Assembly: GCA_934574095.1 (NCBI GenBank)
Contig: CAKTMW010000017.1
Location: 1-35,278, forward strand
Length of the DNA stretch: 35,278 nucleotides
Source of the DNA: an uncultured Oscillospiraceae bacterium
GTDB lineage: Bacteria > Bacillota > Clostridia > Oscillospirales > Oscillospiraceae
Direction of reading: 5' to 3'
Shown here: positions 22,912 through 30,655 of the stretch, in pieces
Numbering within the stretch: position 1 is the first letter of the stretch
How the letters are laid out: each line of letters opens with the position of its first letter
The notes under the pieces: generated by a model
What the model saw: the letters and a program-made list of their open reading frames with translations, nothing else
What the model was told of the DNA's origin: nothing
Database searches by the model: none
Translations under genes and position numbers: made by a program

Positions 22912-23234
22912 TCCGGCATTACGATGAATCCCGCAGCAGCTCCACCGTGATCCGGGGCGAGTATACGGAGTACGGCGTAAAGTTCGTGACGCCTTCCTTC
23001 TCTCCCTTTACCATCACCTGCGACCCCCTGCGGGGCGACATCAATGGCGATGGCATAGTCAACGGTTCGGATATGCAGTGCCTGTATGAATATCTGACAA
23101 CCGGCAGCAGCACCAGCCCGTTGTCAGGCAAGCTGTTGGAAGTGGGCCTGAACGTGAATAAGGCTGACGGCATCGACGTCTACGACCTGCAGCGGCTGTA
23201 TGAATTCATCAACGGCATCAACCCCAATTGGTAA
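22773..23234 (+). pseudogene. Carboxyl-terminal dockerin part of the same gene, in another frame
   Basis: From about 22818 this frame continues the protein begun at 21127: YRWEKNEVYLPYSYFGITYR, then EYTEYGVKFVTPSFSPFTIT, then a type I dockerin. The dockerin has two calcium-loop halves, DINGDGIVNGSD with CLYEYL and NVNKADGIDVYDL with RLYEFI. Dockerins bind cohesins, so the full protein would be a secreted component of a surface or secreted complex. No ribosome binding site or convincing start codon was seen for an independent protein. It is best read as the end of one gene of about 2.1 kb, 21127-23234. Confidence 0.75.
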
Positions 23235-23242
23235 AACCATAA

Positions 23243-23277
23243 AAAACAGTCCGGTCTCGATGAGACCGGACTGTTTT
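23243..23277. terminator. Bidirectional terminator after the dockerin gene
   Basis: AAAACAGTCCGGTCTC (23243-23258) pairs with its complement (23262-23277) around a 3-nt loop. It lies 8 nt after the dockerin stop and 1 nt after the convergent small gene ends at 23279. Confidence 0.92.
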
Positions 23278-23278
23278 C

Positions 23279-23449
23279 TTACCGCAGGCAGCTTTTCACA
23301 TCGTCCAGGGCGCTGTCCATGGCCTTGCCCATCCGCTCCATGGTCTTGCTGACGGCGCGGCGGGCCTTCCGGTCCGAGGACATGCGGTCCACCGTGGCGC
23401 CTGCCACCATGCCGATGCACAGCCCGCTGACAAAAGCGGCGATTTTCAT
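23279..23449 (-). CDS. Small membrane-associated protein (56 residues)
   Basis: Starts MKIAAFVSGLCIGMVAGATV, a single hydrophobic segment with GxxxG-like spacing, followed by a basic amphipathic helix (DRMSSDRKARRAVSKTMERM) and ending DVKSCLR. AAAGGAG lies about 10 nt before the ATG, and a strong terminator follows at once, so I regard it as a real gene. It resembles short YtxH-like proteins seen in Clostridia; function unknown. Confidence 0.7.
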   Translation of the reverse strand: MKIAAFVSGLCIGMVAGATVDRMSSDRKARRAVSKTMERMGKAMDSALDDVKSCLR

Positions 23450-23521
23450 GTTTGATCCACTCCTTTTTCATCGTCTGGCGTCAGTTTGCCCGGAAAGAGC
23501 GGGAAAAACACAGGGCATTAC

Positions 23522-23550
23522 TTGCCAAAACAGGCGCGGAATGGTACAAT
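23522..23550 (+). promoter_or_regulatory. Promoter of the OMPDC-like/phosphatase/radical SAM operon
   Basis: -35 TTGCCA (23522-23527), 17-bp spacer, -10 TACAAT (23545-23550) with an extended TGG before it. Confidence 0.85.
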
Positions 23551-23588
23551 AACTTGATAATAAAAATTGTAAAAAAGGAGCACCCGCC

Positions 23589-24344
23589 ATGTCCATTGAG
23601 AAGTTACAGGCCGCCATCCGGGAGCGCAGGACCCCCGTGGCCCTGGGCCTTGCCCCGGAGATCGGGAAGATATCCCCCAAGATCGTGAAAAATTTTGAAG
23701 AGATGTTCGGCCCCGGCTTGATGGCCAGCGCCGAGGCCCTGCGGTTCCACGCCTGCCAGACCATGGACGCCGCCCAGGGCAAGCTGCCCGCCGTGGCCAT
23801 CAGCGCCGAGCATTACCTCCGTTACGGCATGATGGGCGCGGATGTGCTGAGCAACCTCACCGGCGCGGCGGCGGCCCGGGGGCTGTACGCCATCGTGGAC
23901 TGCCGCACCACCCGGTCCGAGCTGTGGCTGGACAGCCCCATGGCGGGCGACGGCTTCACGGTGATGCCCTACGTGGGGCCTGACTGTGTGCCCCAGAACA
24001 CCGACAAGGGCGTCTTTGCCGTGGTCCGCACCGCGGAGGAGCGCTCCGGCGAGGTGCAGAGCCTCATCGCCGGGGACCGGCCCCTGTACGCCGCCCTGGC
24101 CCAGCAGATGGCCCGTCAGGGCGCGGGCCTTGTGGTAGAGACCGGGTACAGCCTGGACGTGAAGGAGGTCCGCAAGCGGGCGGGAAACGCATTCCTGCTG
24201 CTGCCCAACTGCGACGGCCAGAACGCCCTGCCCGCCTTTGACGACCTGGGCCACGGGGCCATGGTGGTGGATTACAGCCTGCAATACGGCGGCGATGTGG
24301 ACGCGGCCATTCAGGAGATGAAAGCGTGGGTGACGGTGCTGTGA
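23589..24344 (+). CDS. Orotidine 5'-phosphate decarboxylase-like TIM-barrel protein without the catalytic lysine
   Basis: A 251-residue protein with the outline of the type 2 OMP decarboxylase (PyrF) family: LGLAPEIGKISPKI at the start, FTVMPYVGPDCV and KGVFAVVRTAEERSGEVQS in the middle, as in the PyrF blocks TVNPYMG and GVFVLxRTSN. The catalytic DxKRxDI motif of true enzymes is replaced by DCRTTRSEL (104-112): the lysine is Arg106 and the second aspartate is absent. It is therefore probably not a decarboxylase and may be a binding or regulatory paralogue. AAGGAG precedes the ATG. It overlaps the phosphatase-GNAT gene by 4 nt. Confidence 0.7.
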   Translation: MSIEKLQAAIRERRTPVALGLAPEIGKISPKIVKNFEEMFGPGLMASAEALRFHACQTMDAAQGKLPAVAISAEHYLRYGMMGADVLSNLTGAAAARGLYAIVDCRTTRSELWLDSPMAGDGFTVMPYVGPDCVPQNTDKGVFAVVRTAEERSGEVQSLIAGDRPLYAALAQQMARQGAGLVVETGYSLDVKEVRKRAGNAFLLLPNCDGQNALPAFDDLGHGAMVVDYSLQYGGDVDAAIQEMKAWVTVL

Positions 24345-25378
24345 CAACGGTTTATCTTGTGCGCCATGCCGAGGCGGAGGGCAACCTCTACCGCATCGCC
24401 CACGGCCAGTATAACGGCCTGATCACCGACCGGGGCTACCAGCAGCTCCATGTGCTGAAAAAACGGTTTGACGGCGTGCACATCGACGCGGTATACAGCA
24501 GCGACCTGTTCCGCGCCCGCACCACCGCCCGCGCTATCTACGAGCCGAAGGGATTGGAGCTGCATCTGGAGCCCGCCTTCCGGGAGATCCACATGGGCTG
24601 CTGGGAGGGCCGTCCCTGGCAGGAGCTGAACACCGCCTACGAGGAGCAGATGTTTTACTTCAACCGCCAGCTGGACAAGTTCCATGTGGAGGGCAGCGAG
24701 ACGGCCCGGCAAGTGCTGGACCGCTACATCCCCGCCCTGAAGCGGGTGGCGGCGGAAAACGACGGCAAGACCGTTGCCGTGTTCAGCCACGGCGCGGCCA
24801 TGCGGATGGTGCTGGGCACCCTGAACGGCCTGCCCCTGTCCCAGGTGGGGGAGACGCCCCATGGCGACAACACCGCCGTCTCCCTGCTGGAAGTCGACGG
24901 CGACGACATTCGGGTGGTCTATATGAACGACAACAGCCATCAGGTGGAGGCGGGACTGTCTACCTTCGCCAAACAGACCTGGTGGCGGGACAAGCGGATG
25001 ATGAGCGGCGGCCAGTATTACCGTGACATGGACGCCGCCACGGCGGCGCGCTTCGGCGTTCCGGCGGAGGGCAAGGGCATTGCCGTGTGGTTTGAGGACC
25101 AGCCGGTGGGCGCTCTTACGCTGCTGCCGGACCGGGAAAAGGACGCCGGCTGGATCGGCTGGTACTATCTGGAGCCCACCATGCGGGGCCGCAACTACGG
25201 CATTCCGCCGCTGGGCCAGGCGGTGCAGTTTTACCGGGAGCGGGGCATCGACCGGCTGCGGCTGCGGTGCGTGGACGAGCAGACGAGAGGCTTTTTCGCC
25301 CATTACGGCTTCTATCCTCTGGAGGGCGACGTGATGGAGAAGTATATCGGCTATGAGCCGCGGGAGATCGTATGGTAA
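24341..25378 (+). CDS. Histidine phosphatase fused to a GNAT acetyltransferase domain
   Basis: A 345-residue fusion. Residues 1-200 form a phosphoglycerate mutase-like histidine phosphatase: VRHAEAEGN with the phosphorylated His9, SSDLFRARTTARAI, the acid region FREIHMGCWEGRPW, and FSHGAAMRM. Residues about 225-345 look like a GNAT acetyltransferase: GALTLLPDREKDAGWIGWYY, the acetyl-CoA loop region MRGRNYGIPPLGQAV, and FFAHYGFYPL. The GTG at 24341 overlaps the previous stop (GTGA) and gives the usual start TTVYLVRHAE. Substrates are unknown; the fusion suggests dephosphorylation and acetylation of related metabolites. The middle gene of a tight operon. Confidence 0.85.
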   Translation: MTTVYLVRHAEAEGNLYRIAHGQYNGLITDRGYQQLHVLKKRFDGVHIDAVYSSDLFRARTTARAIYEPKGLELHLEPAFREIHMGCWEGRPWQELNTAYEEQMFYFNRQLDKFHVEGSETARQVLDRYIPALKRVAAENDGKTVAVFSHGAAMRMVLGTLNGLPLSQVGETPHGDNTAVSLLEVDGDDIRVVYMNDNSHQVEAGLSTFAKQTWWRDKRMMSGGQYYRDMDAATAARFGVPAEGKGIAVWFEDQPVGALTLLPDREKDAGWIGWYYLEPTMRGRNYGIPPLGQAVQFYRERGIDRLRLRCVDEQTRGFFAHYGFYPLEGDVMEKYIGYEPREIVW

Positions 25379-27351
25379 AGGGAACGGAATTTTTGCCGGT
25401 GAGCCGAGACGAGATGATCCACCGGGGCTGGTACTACTATGACTTTCTGGTGGTGACGGCGGACGGCTACATCGACCATCCCAGCTTCGGCAGCGCCATC
25501 ATTGCCCGCCTGCTGGAGAGCGAGGGCTACCGGGTGGCGGTGCTGGCCCAGCCGGACTGGCGCGACGCCGAGGCCTTCCGCGCTATGGGCAAGCCCCGGT
25601 ACGGCGTGATGATCGGCGGCGGCAATCTGGACTCTATGGTGGCCCACTACACGGTGGCCAAGCGCCGCCGGACACAGGACCTGTACAGTCCCAGTGGCAA
25701 GCTGGGCTTCCGCCCCGACCGTCCCACCATCGTCTACGCCAACCGGGCAAGAGAGGCCTTCCCCGACACGCCCATCATTATCGGCGGATTGGAAGCCTCG
25801 CTGCGGCGGTTCGCCCACTATGACTACTGGGATGACAAGGTGCGCCGCTCCATCCTGTTTGACGCGCCTGCCGACCTGCTGGTCTACGGCATGGGTGAGA
25901 GCGCCACGGTGGAGATCGCCCGCCGTCTGGCGGCGAAAACGCCGGTGGGCGACATCACCGACGTGCGGGGCACCGCCTGCATCGTCACCGACCCGGCGGT
26001 GTGCCGGTACCACGAGGTGACGTGTCCCTCCTTTGAGGAGGTGCAGTCCGATAAAATTGCCTACGCCCAGGCCACCAAGGTGCAGTATGACGAGCACGAC
26101 CCCATCCGGGGCAAGGCCATTTTGCAGCAGTGTCAGGGCCGCTGGCTGCTGGTGAATCCCCCCCAGCGTCCCCTGAACCGGCAGGCGCTGGACAGGCTCT
26201 ATGACCTGCCCTTCACCCGCGAGGTGCATCCCATGTACACCGAGGGCATCCCCGCCATCGAGGAGGTGCGGTTTTCCATCTGCCACAACCGGGGCTGCTT
26301 CGGCGGGTGCAACTTCTGCGCCTTGGCCTTCCATCAGGGACGGATGGTTACGTCCCGCAGCATCGAATCGGTGCTCTCCGAGGCGGAGCTGCTGACCCAC
26401 GACCCTAAATTCAAGGGCTACATCCACGATGTGGGCGGCCCCAGCGCCAATTTCCGCCACACCTCCTGCCGCCAACAGAAGGAGCATGGTATGTGCAAGG
26501 GCAAATCCTGCCTGGCCCCGGAACCCTGCAAGAACCTGGACGCCGACCACAGCGAGTATGCGGAGCTTTTGCAGCGGATGCGGAAGATCCCCGGCATCAA
26601 GAAGGTGTTTGTCCGCAGTGGCATCCGGTATGACTACATGCTGCAAGACAGGAACAAGGACTTTTTCAAGGAGTTGGTGGACTATCACATCAGCGGCCAG
26701 CTGAAGGTAGCGCCGGAGCACTGCGTCAGCACGGTGCTGGACTACATGGGCAAGCCCCATTTCGATGTGTTCCTGAAGTTCTGGCGGCAGTACCAGAAGC
26801 TGAACGAGTCCGACGGGCGGGAGCAGTATCTGGTGCCCTACCTCATGTCCTCCCACCCCGGCTGCACGCTGAACGACGCGGTGGAGCTGGCGGTATTCCT
26901 CAAGCGCACCGGCCACCAGCCGGAGCAGGTGCAGGATTTCTATCCCACGCCGGGCACCATGTCCACCTGTATGTACTATACCGGCATCGACCCGCGGACG
27001 ATGAAAGAGGTCTATGTGGCCCGTGATCCCCACGACAAGGCGCTGCAAAGAGCGCTGCTGCAATGGGGCCGGGGCGATAAGAGGGCGCTGGTGATCGAGG
27101 CGCTGGAAAAAACGGAGCGCACCGATCTCATCGGCTTTACGCCGGAGTGTCTCATCCGCCCGGTAAAGGGTGAAAAGTACTTTGGCCTGAAGCCGGAGGA
27201 ACGGCAGCAGCCGCCCAAGAAGAAAAAGGACGGTCGTCCCCCCAAGCCGGAGGGCACGCCTCACCGGGGCCGCCGCCCTGATGGCCAGAAGGGAAAAATG
27301 TCCCCCAAGAAAAAGGCCGCCTTTGCCAAGCAGCGGGCGAAGAAGAAATGA
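25372..27351 (+). CDS. YgiQ-family radical SAM protein
   Basis: A 659-residue protein of the YgiQ family (UPF0313). The B12-binding-like amino half has PSFGSAIIARLLESEGYRV and IGGLEASLRRFAHYDYW; the radical SAM core has Cys309, Cys313 and Cys316 in CFGGCNFC for the 4Fe-4S cluster and SAM. A family block, SSHPGCTLNDAVELAVFLK, follows, then VQDFYPTPGTMSTCMYYTG. The last 60 residues are a Lys/Arg/Pro-rich, probably disordered, tail. GGGAG precedes the ATG, which overlaps the previous gene by 7 nt. The family is widespread, but its substrate is not established. Confidence 0.93.
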   Translation: MVKGTEFLPVSRDEMIHRGWYYYDFLVVTADGYIDHPSFGSAIIARLLESEGYRVAVLAQPDWRDAEAFRAMGKPRYGVMIGGGNLDSMVAHYTVAKRRRTQDLYSPSGKLGFRPDRPTIVYANRAREAFPDTPIIIGGLEASLRRFAHYDYWDDKVRRSILFDAPADLLVYGMGESATVEIARRLAAKTPVGDITDVRGTACIVTDPAVCRYHEVTCPSFEEVQSDKIAYAQATKVQYDEHDPIRGKAILQQCQGRWLLVNPPQRPLNRQALDRLYDLPFTREVHPMYTEGIPAIEEVRFSICHNRGCFGGCNFCALAFHQGRMVTSRSIESVLSEAELLTHDPKFKGYIHDVGGPSANFRHTSCRQQKEHGMCKGKSCLAPEPCKNLDADHSEYAELLQRMRKIPGIKKVFVRSGIRYDYMLQDRNKDFFKELVDYHISGQLKVAPEHCVSTVLDYMGKPHFDVFLKFWRQYQKLNESDGREQYLVPYLMSSHPGCTLNDAVELAVFLKRTGHQPEQVQDFYPTPGTMSTCMYYTGIDPRTMKEVYVARDPHDKALQRALLQWGRGDKRALVIEALEKTERTDLIGFTPECLIRPVKGEKYFGLKPEERQQPPKKKKDGRPPKPEGTPHRGRRPDGQKGKMSPKKKAAFAKQRAKKK

Positions 27352-27364
27352 TGAAAAACCATAT

Positions 27365-27410
27365 ACGACCCCCACTCTTTCTTGCGAAAGCGAAGAAGAG
27401 TGGGGGTCGT
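27365..27410. terminator. Terminator-like hairpin between the radical SAM gene and lacI
   Basis: ACGACCCCCACTCTT (27365-27379) pairs with its complement (27396-27410). The stem is strong but T runs are short on both sides. It lies between two convergent genes and probably ends both transcripts. Confidence 0.75.
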
Positions 27411-27437
27411 TATATAAGCTGACCGGTGAATACGGCA

Positions 27438-28469
27438 TTATAACGTGGAACGATCCGCAGGGGGCGGAACTGTGCTGTCACGTATTACTAGTTGATAGTC
27501 GAGCTTTTTGCCCTGCATCTGTTCACCGGTCTCCAAATGCTGAATCAGCATTTCGGCGACCTGATAGCCGCGGTCAAAAGCGGACTGGTGGACGGTGGTC
27601 AGAGGCGGATTCAGATACTGACTGATGAAAACGTCATCAAAGCCGACGAGCGATACCTGCTGGGGAATTTTGAGATCCAGCTTGTGCAAGGCGCGATTGG
27701 CGCCAATGGCGATCATGTCAGCCGCGCAAAAAATAGCGGTAGGCGGATCTGGCAGGGTCATAAGCTCCCAGGCGAAAGAGTATCCAAAGGAGATCAGGTC
27801 GTCGCCGCCGAGACAGACGTATTCCGGGCGCAAAGTGATGCCGTGATCCAATAGACAGGACTTGAAAGCGGATAGCCGCATCCCGGAAGCTGCGGAATAG
27901 TCCTCACCGATAAAGGCGATATCCTTGTGCCCAAGTGAGATCAGATACTCTACAACAGTGCGGGCGGCACCCTGGTCATCCAAGTCGACAAAAGGTATGC
28001 GGTCCTGATATTTTGGAATGCTTGACGTAAGGGAGAAGGGGATGTGAGCGGCCAAAAGTTCGTCGATAAAACCGGTCTGCCGCAGGTCGGGCGTGATGAC
28101 GATAAATGCGTCAACGCGGCCCTGCCGGTAATAGTCTGTGCAATTTGCGTTTTGGTAGCACAACATCAAACAGTAGTCGTGTTCGTCCAGATTTGTAGAG
28201 ATCCCGCGCAGCAGTTCAGAGAAGTAGGAACTGGAAAAAATGTAGCTTGCGGAGTAGGGGATCACAAGCCCGATGGTATTGGGCTTTTTTCCGTTGATCG
28301 CCTTAGCGTAGATATTTGGCACATAGCCGGTTTCCTGTATCAGGGCCAGGATCCGGTCTGCGGTTTCCTTTTTTACATCAGGCTTTCCGTTGAGAACACG
28401 CGACACAGTGGTTTTCGAGACACCCGCCAGCGAGGCTAGTTCATCAATTGTCAAAGAACGGTTTTCCAT
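27438..28469 (-). CDS. LacI-family transcriptional regulator
   Basis: A 343-residue repressor. Residues 1-55 contain the LacI helix-turn-helix and hinge (LTIDELASLAGVSKTTVSRV, LNGKPDVKKETADRILALI). The rest is a periplasmic-binding-protein-like sensor domain (NTIGLVIPYSASYIFSSSYF, then FIGEDYSAASGMRLSAFKSC, PTAIFCAADMIAIGANRALH, VSLVGFDDVFISQYLNPPLT). It is divergent from the nitrilase/VOC/ABC operon and surely its regulator; the inducer is probably the imported compound or a product. The ATG at 28469 is the first that fits the family; GAGGAG lies rather far upstream (12 nt), so translation may be weak. Confidence 0.92.
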   Translation of the reverse strand: MENRSLTIDELASLAGVSKTTVSRVLNGKPDVKKETADRILALIQETGYVPNIYAKAINGKKPNTIGLVIPYSASYIFSSSYFSELLRGISTNLDEHDYCLMLCYQNANCTDYYRQGRVDAFIVITPDLRQTGFIDELLAAHIPFSLTSSIPKYQDRIPFVDLDDQGAARTVVEYLISLGHKDIAFIGEDYSAASGMRLSAFKSCLLDHGITLRPEYVCLGGDDLISFGYSFAWELMTLPDPPTAIFCAADMIAIGANRALHKLDLKIPQQVSLVGFDDVFISQYLNPPLTTVHQSAFDRGYQVAEMLIQHLETGEQMQGKKLDYQLVIRDSTVPPPADRSTL

Positions 28470-28590
28470 GTTTTCAAGAGACTCCTCAAATGATATGTGC
28501 TGCGCCCAACGTGCCGCGAAGTAGAAGGGCATGCCCCATATAGAATAATGTGCGAAAAAGTATAAATGATAACATCACAATGATGGATAC

Positions 28591-28620
28591 AGTATAGCGC
28601 ACAGGCATGTGCAAAAACAA
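28591..28620 (-). promoter_or_regulatory. Candidate promoter of the LacI-family gene
   Basis: Minus-strand -35 TTGTTT (28615-28620), 18-bp spacer, -10 TATACT (28591-28596). The spacer holds GCACA-TGCC-TGTGC, an inverted repeat that may be an operator. The leader is about 115 nt. Confidence 0.5.
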
Positions 28621-28695
28621 GCCCTAAAAGCAAATGCGAAAAAAGATTGTAAAAAGTGCACGAAAATGCGTAGAAGATATCGCTGTTTTCACAGA

Positions 28696-28724
28696 TTGAC
28701 AAGGTAAAATGACAATGATATAAT
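28696..28724 (+). promoter_or_regulatory. Consensus sigma-A promoter of the nitrilase/ABC operon
   Basis: -35 TTGACA (28696-28701), 17-bp spacer, -10 TATAAT (28719-28724): both hexamers match consensus exactly. A promoter this strong beside a LacI-type gene is probably kept off by repression, with the GC-rich element just downstream a likely operator or RNA switch. Confidence 0.9.
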
Positions 28725-28742
28725 ACAAGCAAGAAAACGGAA

Positions 28743-28782
28743 CCGGTTCCGGCACCGGTACTGGCACCGGTGCCGGAACCGG
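28743..28782. repeat. CCGGNN hexamer array forming a 17-bp perfect inverted repeat
   Basis: CCGG or CTGG recurs every 6 bp seven times (28743, 28749, 28755, 28761, 28767, 28773, 28779), and the larger unit ACCGGT recurs every 12 bp. The array is also a perfect inverted repeat: CCGGTTCCGGCACCGGT (28743-28759) and its complement (28766-28782) around a 6-nt loop. It begins about 12 nt after the predicted transcription start. No T run follows. LacI-family operators are palindromes with a central CG, which every ACCGGT unit has, so clustered repressor sites are one reading; a stable leader hairpin is another. Confidence 0.75.
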
Positions 28783-28845
28783 GAACGAAAAGAGCCTGGA
28801 ACCAGAACAGACTATGGCATGGCTGTAACGCCACGGAGGACATCT

Positions 28846-30588
28846 ATGAAATATGAGAAATATCTCGGCGCGGCGATCACCTGTGATCCGCAGCTGGGCA
28901 AGAAGGAGCGGAACATTGCCGAGCAGTACGCTCTGGTAGAGAAAGCGGCGAAAAAGGGCGCAAAGCTGATCGCCTTGCCTGAAATGTCTACCACCGGCTA
29001 TTGTTGGTATGACCGCGGCGAGATCGCGCCGCTGGTCGAACCGATCCCTGGCCCCACTACCGATAAATTTGGCGAGATCGCGAAAGAGTATGATTGCTGG
29101 ATCGTTGTCGGTATGCCTGAGGTGGATACGGCGACCAATGTCTATTATAATGCGGCAGTTTTGATCGGGCCTGACGGGGTCGTGGGCGTCCACCGCAAAA
29201 CCCATAACTATGTCTGTGAAGGCAGATGGGCAAAACAGGGCAATAACGACCATCTGGTATACGACACGCCTATCGGCAAGATCGGCCTTTTGGTCTGTAT
29301 GGACATCAATATTATGGAGACGGCACGCCTGGAGGGGGTGCGCGGTGCTGATGTGATCGTCAGTATCAGCAACTGGGTGGAGGACAAGACCCCGGCCATG
29401 ACATGGTTCACCCGAGCCTATGAAAATGGCTGCTATGTAATGGCGACGGATCGCTGCGGCCTTGAACGGGGCACAGAGTTCAATGGCGGAAGCTGTATCA
29501 TCGACCCGGATGGGAAATTGGTGTGCTGCGCTGACGAAGGTCCCATGATCGCCTATGGCGAGATCGACCTGAAAAAGGCAGGGAATAAGAGCTTTTCGGG
29601 CTTTGGCCATAAACTGAAGGATCGCCGCCCTGCTGACTATATGGATATCACATTGGATCCCTATCTGTGGGACCCCATTCTGAGCCATGGCCTGTACGGA
29701 CACGATCCTCTGCCTGAGGGGCGCCAGTCCAAGATCGGTGTTGCACAGTTTATGCCTGAGACCGGTAATGTGCCAGTGAATCTGGCCCGGGTCAAGGAAG
29801 AAGCCAAGCGGCTTCGTGAAGAGGGCTGCGAACTGATCGTATTCCCGGAACTGACGCTTACCGGCTATCCCAAAGCGAACGACGCGGCCGCCTTGGCGGA
29901 CACTGTGCCGGGAGCCGTATCTGATGAACTGCTGGATATCTGCTTGCGCCATCGTGTGTATATGGTGGTCGGTATGATCGAAAGCGATGGTGGCTGCCTG
30001 TATAACACGGCTGTGCTGTATAGCCCGGAAGGGATACTGGGGCGTTATCGCAAGATGCACCTGGACCAGTTGGACCGGGACTGGGCGACGCCCGGCAATA
30101 TGGGCCTGAAGTATTTCAACACCTACATGGGACGCATCGGTATTCTGATCGGGCATGACGCGGATTTTCCGGAGGCTGCCCGCATCCATGCGCTGCACGG
30201 TGTGGATATCCTGTGCTGTCCGGCGGCGGTATCCGGCCCGGTTCCGGAAAAGCTGGCTGAGACAAGAACTTGGCATAAAAAGGTCGAGCCGTATGGATAC
30301 AGCAATACTTGGTGGCACCTGTGGCGGGTCCGCGGCGGCGAGAATAATTGCTATGTGGCTTTCGCCAATGCGGTGGGGCAGCTGCCCGATGGTCGTGTCT
30401 GTTTTGGCAGAAGCGGTGTGTTCCAGCCCATGATATGGGTGTATCCTCGCAATGAGGTAGTTCTGAGCGCGACCGCGGAGGACAGAGCCTGTATTTTGGC
30501 GGATACCACCGGCGATACAAGGACGAAGTATTTGCTGCCGATGCGCCGTACGATTTGGTATGATCCGCTGGTAATGCTGGATCAATAA
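28846..30588 (+). CDS. Tandem-domain nitrilase-superfamily (carbon-nitrogen hydrolase) protein, second site degenerate
   Basis: A 580-residue protein made of two nitrilase-fold domains, where a typical member has one of about 270-300 residues. Domain 1 (about 5-245) has the full Glu-Lys-Cys triad: Glu46 in ALPEMSTTGY, Lys118 in HRKTHNY and Cys151 in GLLVCMDINIMETAR. Domain 2 (about 295-560) keeps Glu335 (FPELTLTGY) and Lys403 (YRKMHLDQ), but the cysteine position is Gly436 in GILIGHDADFPEAAR, so it should be inactive. The enzyme probably hydrolyses an amide, carbamoyl or nitrile group in the cytoplasm. GGAGG precedes the ATG at 28846. First gene of an operon with a VOC enzyme and a sugar-type ABC importer under LacI-type control. 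Confidence 0.9.
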   Translation: MKYEKYLGAAITCDPQLGKKERNIAEQYALVEKAAKKGAKLIALPEMSTTGYCWYDRGEIAPLVEPIPGPTTDKFGEIAKEYDCWIVVGMPEVDTATNVYYNAAVLIGPDGVVGVHRKTHNYVCEGRWAKQGNNDHLVYDTPIGKIGLLVCMDINIMETARLEGVRGADVIVSISNWVEDKTPAMTWFTRAYENGCYVMATDRCGLERGTEFNGGSCIIDPDGKLVCCADEGPMIAYGEIDLKKAGNKSFSGFGHKLKDRRPADYMDITLDPYLWDPILSHGLYGHDPLPEGRQSKIGVAQFMPETGNVPVNLARVKEEAKRLREEGCELIVFPELTLTGYPKANDAAALADTVPGAVSDELLDICLRHRVYMVVGMIESDGGCLYNTAVLYSPEGILGRYRKMHLDQLDRDWATPGNMGLKYFNTYMGRIGILIGHDADFPEAARIHALHGVDILCCPAAVSGPVPEKLAETRTWHKKVEPYGYSNTWWHLWRVRGGENNCYVAFANAVGQLPDGRVCFGRSGVFQPMIWVYPRNEVVLSATAEDRACILADTTGDTRTKYLLPMRRTIWYDPLVMLDQ

Positions 30589-30655
30589 GTGCCTTTCGCC
30601 GTTAGGCGATGGATATACGAGAATTATTTTAGTGTGTAAGAAAGGAATCATTATT

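Noticed and set aside
25351..27438. Minus-strand open frame of 695 codons opposite the YgiQ gene
   Set aside because: Antisense of a GC-rich coding region; no motifs, rich in His/Gly/Leu/Val as expected of the complement, while the plus strand has a clear radical SAM motif.
28743..28782. CRISPR array
   Set aside because: Units are only 6 or 12 bp with no spacers and no cas gene in the window.
28739..28828. Gly-Thr repeat frame across the hexamer array that could look like a leader peptide
   Set aside because: The frame has a stop at 28721-28723 and no start codon or ribosome binding site before the repeat, so it is not a credible peptide gene.
28624..30651. Minus-strand open frame of 675 codons opposite the nitrilase gene
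   Set aside because: Antisense shadow; it also reads through the hexamer repeat as a Pro-Val run, has no start site, and conflicts with intact nitrilase motifs on the other strand.
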